Source: Russula earlei (Eukaryota > Basidiomycota > Agaricomycetes > Russulales > Russulaceae). Taken from it: a stretch of 64,000 nt of DNA. The stretch spans positions 41,349-105,348 of the forward strand of contig JAGFNK010000162.1 of the NCBI GenBank assembly GCA_025769875.1, read 5' to 3'. Positions 57,905 through 64,000 of this stretch are shown in pieces (within the stretch, counting starts at the first letter, position 1; each line of letters opens with the position of its first letter). Position numbers and translations under genes: made by a program. Under the pieces are notes generated by a model. It was not told the DNA's origin, searched no databases, and worked only from the letters and a program-made list of their open reading frames with translations.

Positions 57905-58005
57905 TGCCACGGGTGCATGCCGCGAGATAGAGGGAGTAAAGTAATAAGCGCTGGTTCAACCTTTTGCTTGTATATATACTCCAAGAACAAGTTACAGAGA
58001 TCCAA

Positions 58006-59366
58006 TTATCCCCACTGCTGCCTCCCCGACTTAATCTGCTCAATACCGCCTGCGCCGTACTGTGACCCGAACCGGCTCTTGCGGGGTGGGGCGGGTGGCA
58101 AAGCCCGGGAGTGGTGCTGGAGGTAGGGATTGTTCACGTCTGAACGTGTTCCCGATACTCGTTGTGGCACTGATGTCGTTGAGGACGCAAACTCGATTCG
58201 CGCACGCTTGTTCGAGGACTGCGCTGATTCCTGCTGCTCTGATCGGGCTTTTTGGTATGCGGCTTTGGTCCATCCGGTGTTGAAAATGCAGATAGTGACG
58301 TGTGACAGGGTTCAACGGATTATTTTTTTGGTCCAGATCGAACGCGTCCGATTTTTTCCCCCCGAGATCACAGAGACCATAGAAAGGATGGGTTTAAGAG
58401 AACGTTCGTGAGAGGGATCAACCCAACGGTATTAAGAGCGAAAATCCAATGAAAGCCGAGAAAAGCAGACGGACCGATTCTATCAGCAAACCAATCTTGG
58501 TGGACGTCGTGGGGGTCCCAAATGTCCTTTGGGAAGTTCGTCGTTCGCTCATCGACATCGACAAACTCGACAAGTTTTGCGTAGAGGTGTGGATTACGAA
58601 ACGAGCGGTTGGACATGAGCGAGTCGTTGAAATGCTTCGGCTGATCCGGATCCCTTTTCAAAGCGTGAAACTGTGCAAGCTTGGCCTGAGGGACGCGTGT
58701 GAGAAGGACGAGCGAGGTGACGATGTACGCCCATTACCTCGATCGCCGGATCGCAGGGTTCTGTGGACGCTGGGGGTATTCCCCAATCAGGAACACCGGG
58801 GATGGGCGCTGGTCGAAGGAGGTCGCGAATCTCCATCAGATCATCTGAGAAGGCATTGCTCGACTTGTCGTTGGACGGAGTCGAAGAACCTGACGCTTCG
58901 GGCCGCGCAGCTGATGATGATGGTGGCTCCACATCCTCCGTTAGTCTTGAGCGTGGATGCGGCTTCGAGTGAGCGGGACGACGAATGATCATTCGAGATT
59001 TGGGATTGGCGGGAGGTCGTCGGGCTGGACGTTCTGTCGGGTTGGTGATGGGGCATGGCCGTGAGGGGGATACGACTCGCTCACCTTCTGCGGGAGCGTC
59101 ATGGCCGGACTTTAGCGCGGAGTCCTGACGCAAACGGGGGGACAGCCAGCCAAAGGGAAACGGCGACAGCAAGGCCAGAAATGGTGACTCTCACATTGTC
59201 ATTCTGCTCTGTCGCCGCTGTGACCTTGGTCTTGGGGTCACGAAGAGTCGTTTCGGAATCACTTTGCGAGTCGTCGCCGTCGTACGACACGAGACCTGCC
59301 CGTGGCAGGGATCGCCTTTTTAAGAAAATAAGGCTCAAGGATGTGTGTTACCCACCCACCGTGCAT
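58006..59366 (-). CDS. HCNGP/SAP30BP-like nuclear protein
   Basis: A family of nuclear proteins linked to transcriptional control and splicing. The first exon is only ATGCACG (59366-59360); with its GTGGGT donor and GGGCAG acceptor it gives [17 protein letters not shown], the family's usual GLV-YD-SDSE start. After short introns comes a disordered part ([20 protein letters not shown]), then [21 protein letters not shown]. The conserved core is [40 protein letters not shown] and WFADRI. The last exon continues [13 protein letters not shown] and ends [18 protein letters not shown] before TAA at 58006-58008. The intron between WFADRI and the last exon is not fixed exactly. Confidence 0.87.
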
Positions 59367-59502
59367 AGCGACGTTGAATGACTTTGTGAAGGCTCGCGAG
59401 CGCTCGCTGTGCTGTGATGGCCTTGCTCAGGTACACGTGATGACACTCATCAAGCCATCACCCCCTCGGCCTCGCCTTCCTTGGAAGGCCACAACCGTCA
59501 TC

Positions 59503-60675
59503 ATGTCCTCGATGCAAGCCTATCTCGCAGAAAAGTACATGTCCGGTCCCAAAGCCGATGCCATCCTATCCCGCCAGGCTCCCAAAAAGAAAAAAAAGCG
59601 CGCGCTCGACCCCTCCGGTTCTGCCTCTGGATCCGCACGCGCCGCCCCGAGCGGCCGCGCGCTCATAACGGACGACGACGCGGGCTGGGGCGACGCAGCG
59701 GATGTGATGGACGTCGAGGAAGACGACGTGGCCGAAGCGGTCGTCGCGTCCGACCGCGCGTTCAAGAAGCGTCGCGCGGAGCCTATCGGCGAGCGAGGAG
59801 GAGGAGCGGGGGGAGAAGAGGGCGGGTCGGGCGGCTGGGCGGTCGTGCGGGAGCCCACGCCGCCTCCCGCTGCGGACGAGCAGCCGGTCGTGGTGCCCGC
59901 CGAAGACGCTTTCCGCGGCGGGCTGCTCACGAAGAAGCAACTGCGCAGCCAGCTCCCCTCTTCTCATCGGGACCTGCTGAAGCGGAAGGGGGAACGAGGA
60001 GGAGGAGAGAAGGACGGCGACGGCGACGACGAGGACGAGGACGACCCCGATGCCCTGGCCGCGGCGCAGGAGACGGTGTACCGCGATTCGTCGGGAAGGA
60101 AGATCGACATGAAGGCGGAGAAGGCGGAAGCTGCGCGCAAGAAGCGCGAGCGGGAGGAGCGCGAGGCGCGGAAGATGGAGTGGGGAAGGGGACTGGTGCA
60201 GCGAGACGAGGCGGAGAAGCGAAAGCGGGACGAGGAGCGCATACGCCATGGCGGGTTTACGAGGTATGCGGACGACGAAGAGCTGAATCGCGCGCAGAAA
60301 GACCAGGAGCGATGGAATGACCCCGCCGCCGCGTTCATGACGGTGCGCCGCGCCCCTCTGGGCTATCTCTTTCAGTTTTCTTGCGCTGATACTCCTCCTA
60401 TAATGTTTATAGAAAAAGAGGACGAAGGGTCCTCGGAAACCCGAATACTCGGGTCCACCGCCTCCCCCAAACCGGTTCGGAATCAAGCCTGGCTATAGGT
60501 GGGATGGTGTGGGTGAGTTTTTAGGGGTGTTCTCCTGCACTTTCAGACGTCTAACATCATCATCATCGCTACTATAGATCGAGGAAACGGCTTCGAGAAA
60601 AAGTACTTCCAGAAGCAAAACGAGCGCCGAAGAACGGGAGCACAGAGTCACAAATGGAGCGTCGAGGACATGTAG
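59503..60675 (+). CDS. BUD13: pre-mRNA-splicing factor BUD13/CWC26
   Basis: A subunit of the RES complex (Bud13-Pml1-Snu17), which binds the activated spliceosome and helps retain unspliced RNA in the nucleus. Exons 59503-60342, 60413-60512 and 60578-60675 give 345 residues. The start [20 protein letters not shown] is typical. A lysine block (KKKKKRA) and acidic linker follow, then [31 protein letters not shown] and a charged helix. After the first intron: [40 protein letters not shown], and the C-terminal [18 protein letters not shown]. An in-frame ATG at 59341 was rejected because 59503 gives the family start. Confidence 0.95.
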
Positions 60676-61422
60676 GTCCTCGTCGCACAATGTGCCGACC
60701 GTCGTTTGCCGTCGATGACGTTGCACAGCCTGGCACGGCACGCTGTGACAGACATCGAATCTTGTCTTTGATCGTCATCAGGATTGATCGAAACAGAGCT
60801 GTTGTAACGTGGATGCAGCGATCACCGTCTTGTCCTCATCATCGATGAAATCAACATCCCCTTCACATAATCGTGACCCCAGACTTGCACAAATGGGACC
60901 CTTTTAAGCCAGGGCAGAGTGAGGTCCGTGAAAATGACTAGCGTACGTGCTGTGCTGTCAGCTTGTTCATGAGCACATGTAGCTACTAGTAGTCCGGTCC
61001 TATACGTAAAGCATATCTCGCGCATGTGAGAACGCTCTCGTGTTATTCGCACGTAACTGCGCGTGACAAGCGTAAGCTGAGGTGGGGACAGCGTCTTCGG
61101 AATCTGAAGTGGATGAGATACAAGTTCAAAGCTACTGTAAGGGCGAAAGGCAATATCCTAGTGGCTTAAGATTAGGATGACGACATCTCTCACTACAAGA
61201 TGATGGTGAAATGTCATACAGACATGTTCGAGATAGCTGACAGATTATATACATCTGGGGCTCCCTTGTTTCTATCCGAGCGGTGCATCATGACACCTAT
61301 CGTAAACATTGAAGGATATGGCGGGTAAAGGAAGCAAGAAAAGGCCAAAAATTCGTGCCAGACGCAGAATTGAGAGCAGAAAGACTTTGTTGCGCAAGTA
61401 TTACAGGCCCAGTGGAAAGAGA
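60676..61422. other. convergent intergenic region, no supported gene
   Basis: Lies between the 3' ends of BUD13 and TUP1. I see no gene; short frames such as 60822-61052 and 61214-61426 (minus) have no domain. It should hold both polyadenylation regions. Confidence 0.5.
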
Positions 61423-63957
61423 TCATACGGTGTTATAGCTCCCTGATGTAACTCATTGGTAAATGGATGTTATGACTAGGTGGAAGCGGCACGTACATAT
61501 TCGGGCTGCCCAATCACCACTCCCTGTAGCGAGTAGGCTTGCAGAAGGGCTCAGATCAATAGAGATGACTAGGTTCCGGTCGGTGAGAAGAATGAAGAGG
61601 ATAAAAATAATAAAGATACCCGAGTTTTTGTGGCCCTGGAGCATGAATTGTACAATTGCTGAACGAGAATCCCAGAACTGCACGCCACGATCCTTTGAAC
61701 CAGATACGACCCACTGGCCATCGTGTGACACCGCGACGCTTAGGACATAATCCTTGGTGATGTTTGATGTCATCAACTAAACAGTTAGAACCAAACGTAG
61801 CCGTACCTTGTGGCCGAGGAAGTTCATTGTACACGCAGCCGATGCCTTATCGCCTTCTTTCTTGACCACTGAACCACTGCCTGGCCGGTCTACAGGAAGA
61901 AGCCCTGTACGCGGATCGCGCTTTGGTGCGTTCGCCAACAATTTACCAACGTCCCAATATTTGAGTGTCTTGTCCAAACTTCCACTGACAATGCCCTCGC
62001 CATCGGGAGTGAATGCTACGCTGTAGACACTATCCTTGTGCCCTCGGAGGCGTTCAATGAGTTGTCCGGTTGCCACATCCCATATGCGTACGGTGTTGTC
62101 AAGTGAACCAGCAGCGACAAGACGCCCATCGGGTGAGATTGCAACGCTGGTCACACCTGAATCGGCAGTCTCAGTGTCGCGGTCTGCAAGTAATTTGTTG
62201 CTCCCATCCTGCATATCCCAAATACGCGTGGTGCGATCGCCGGAACCGGATATGATCAAGCGTCCGTCGCGTGAGAAGTCGAGTGAATAAATCTCTTGAG
62301 TGTGCCCATCAAAGACATTTCGAATACGCCGCTTTGCGATATCCCAGATCTACGTTTCGGAGTATGAGGTGGATTGATGGGAATGTGAAGAAATCGGATG
62401 GTCTAGATAACTCACTCGGATCTGTCGATCCTCGGCGCCTGTTGCAAGGTATTTTCCATCGGGGCTAAAACACACGCTTCGGATATAAAGATCACCGTAC
62501 TTGGTTGCTTTGTCATCCACGAGTACGCTAGTTCATCGTTAGTCGTCCATCCGGTATCGAGACCTAAAATAAACGCACCAGGTCTTGGCCCCTGTCTTTG
62601 CATCAAAAATTTGCGCAGCACGATTGCAACCGGTTGCAAGATACTTTCCATCGGCGGAGAATTTTACGCAGCACACCACGCTATCCTCACACAGGGTCGG
62701 ATATTAGCAAGAAGCACGAAGGAAGCTGAGCTGTCATACCTTTCGTGATGAAGAGTATGTACGAGGTTTACGTCGAGTGCGCGTTTGATCTTGGGGTTGA
62801 AAATGGCAAACCAGTCACTACCCTCTTTCTTAAGCTCGGGAGGAACGCTGAGTGGATCGAGTTCATCCAAAAAGCTGCTATTCTCGCTAATCGGGGCGAG
62901 AGACCCGGAATTATCGATAGCGGAGCTCGATGAAGGGGGAGGGTCATTGGCTGGTACAGATGTCGGTGCAGTTCCAGGTCCGGAGACACCACCAGCGCCG
63001 GTGAAGGGCGTCGTGGTGGAAGGGGGTGGTGGTAGGCCAGGGCCGCCGGTCAAAATGGTATTCTGGGGATGAGAGGGACCTCCGGATGGACCTATCGAAG
63101 GACTGTAGTGCTCTGAGAGTGCGATATTACTATCGGAATACAAGTAAAATGTCAAGGTGAACGCCCACCAGGCCGATCGCTCTTGATTCTGTCCGGTTTG
63201 ATCCTTTTGGACTCACGTTGTTCACGGTCTCGTTCCCTTTCGCGTTCGCGCTCACGTTCCTTAATCTCGCGTTCACGCTCTCTGTCGCGCTCTCTGTCAC
63301 GTTCCAGAATGCCTCTTTCACGGTCTCGGTCGCGCTCACGGTCGCGGTCTCGATCACGGTCACGGTCACGGTCAAACGCAGGGTCGCGCGGAGGCCTGCC
63401 CATGAAGGGGTCTGAATATGGCAAGGCGGGACCGGCTGTGGGAGTAGGAAGACCGGAGGCGCCAGGGCCAACGTTTACACCAAGATTGGGGGGAACGCCG
63501 CTTGCGCCCTGTCGAGCGGCCATAAGTTCTGCCCTGAGGCGAGATATTTCTTCTTCGTATTGTTGGCGTATTTTTCCGTGTTGAGCCTCGAGATCATAGA
63601 GGCTTTGACGAATGATGTTGAGTTCGTTAACTTGGCCAGCCGACTGGATAGAGAGTAGAGGTGGAGATGGAGGGGATTGATATTTGGGAAGGGGTTGAGA
63701 CTGACCTTTGGTATCAAACTCATCCCGCTGGTTACGAAGGTGAACGATATCCTGTGAGAGGACATCGAACTCGGATCTGATGATATCGAAACATTCTGAG
63801 AGACGGGTGTGTGAAGGTCTGTTGGGCGGGACCCTGGGTTGGGCGGAACGGTTGGGCTGAAGGCTCCTGTGCTGTGTGGAGGGAAAGGGATATATTATTA
63901 AGAGGGATAAAAGGAGAGGGGGATAGGACTGACGGCGTAGATGGCAGAGGAAGACAT
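61423..63957 (-). CDS. TUP1: general transcriptional corepressor TUP1
   Basis: Tup1 tetramers with Cyc8/Ssn6 repress glucose-, mating- and hypoxia-regulated genes. The start MSSSAIYA lies 43 bp from the window edge, with a GTCAGT intron after it. The N-terminal tetramerisation domain reads [38 protein letters not shown] and [19 protein letters not shown] Pro/Gly linker follows, then an unusual Arg-Asp/Arg-Glu run (about 63220-63390). The WD40 propeller includes [128 protein letters not shown] and [19 protein letters not shown]. The last intron (GTACGT donor near 61490, ATCAG acceptor) joins ARI to WSYNTV and the stop at 61423-61425. Only the extreme promoter is outside the window. Confidence 0.94.
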
Positions 63958-64000
63958 GATTGGGACGTGGGAGAGAGAGGAAGAGAAGGAGTGCAAAGGA

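Noticed and set aside
57905..57910. GTG start for GPI8.
   Set aside because: The ATG at 57904 directly begins a good signal peptide.
63220..63390. Short repeated units resembling a CRISPR array.
   Set aside because: It is an in-frame RD/RE coding repeat in TUP1, with no spacers, in a eukaryote.

Overview
This window is nuclear DNA from a filamentous basidiomycete, most likely an Agaricomycete. The evidence is many introns of about 50-60 bp with GTNNGT donors and CTRAC-like branch points, F-box proteins typical of Agaricomycetes, an orphan membrane-protein family that I know only from mushrooms and their relatives, and fungal Copia retrotransposons. Host genes are closely spaced, on both strands, and mostly conserved housekeeping genes. 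I rebuilt their exons by hand; for cAMP phosphodiesterase, EFM7, the orphan membrane protein, RPC19, epsin, the plus-strand F-box protein, SmD1 and BUD13 the summed exons are an exact multiple of three.

Layout. 0-2.3 kb: a truncated coiled-coil gene and a Pro/Ser-rich orphan, both on the minus strand. 2.3-6.2 kb: no gene I can support. 6.2-9.9 kb: an EFM7/NNT1-type methyltransferase and a cAMP phosphodiesterase, divergent from one short promoter. 9.9-14 kb: no clear gene, with an old LTR relic that carries a fold-back element. 14-15.4 kb: orphan membrane protein. 17.8-19.8 kb: the YVH1 phosphatase, with an apparent frameshift. 20.1-21.9 kb: a weakly supported orphan and RPC19 (AC19 of RNA polymerases I and III). 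23.6-28.4 kb: a complete, young Copia element. 28.8-30.7 kb: epsin and tRNA-Gly(TCC). 30.8-44 kb: a large nest of transposable elements. 44.5-50.3 kb: an F-box gene, a DNAJC17/Cwf23 J-protein and a broken F-box gene. 50.8-55.2 kb: a second Copia element, decayed inside but with fresh LTRs. 55.5-64 kb: SmD1, GPI8, an HCNGP/SAP30BP-like protein, BUD13 and TUP1.

The most informative region is the nest at 31.6-43.7 kb. Target-site duplications (TSDs) and terminal sequences let the insertion order be read. A CENP-B/pogo-like transposon was invaded by a Harbinger-like MITE, by an LTR (A1) that then received LTR B1, and by LTR B2. B2 received a hAT-like element (D), which received another copy of LTR B (B3). 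Next to it, a Tc1-like element (F) received LTR A2, which received solo LTR C. Older layers have almost no CpG and younger layers keep it, and all three LTR-LTR differences in the two Copia elements are CpG transitions. This points to cytosine methylation followed by deamination.

Both Copia elements carry a sequence directly after the 5' LTR that is complementary to a tRNA-Met anticodon arm (initiator for one, elongator for the other). This suggests half-tRNA priming of the copia/Ty5 kind with a different Met tRNA in each family. I found no dedicated new enzyme system, CRISPR array, toxin cluster or biosynthetic gene cluster. The unusual content is in the mobile elements and in how they abut host promoters.
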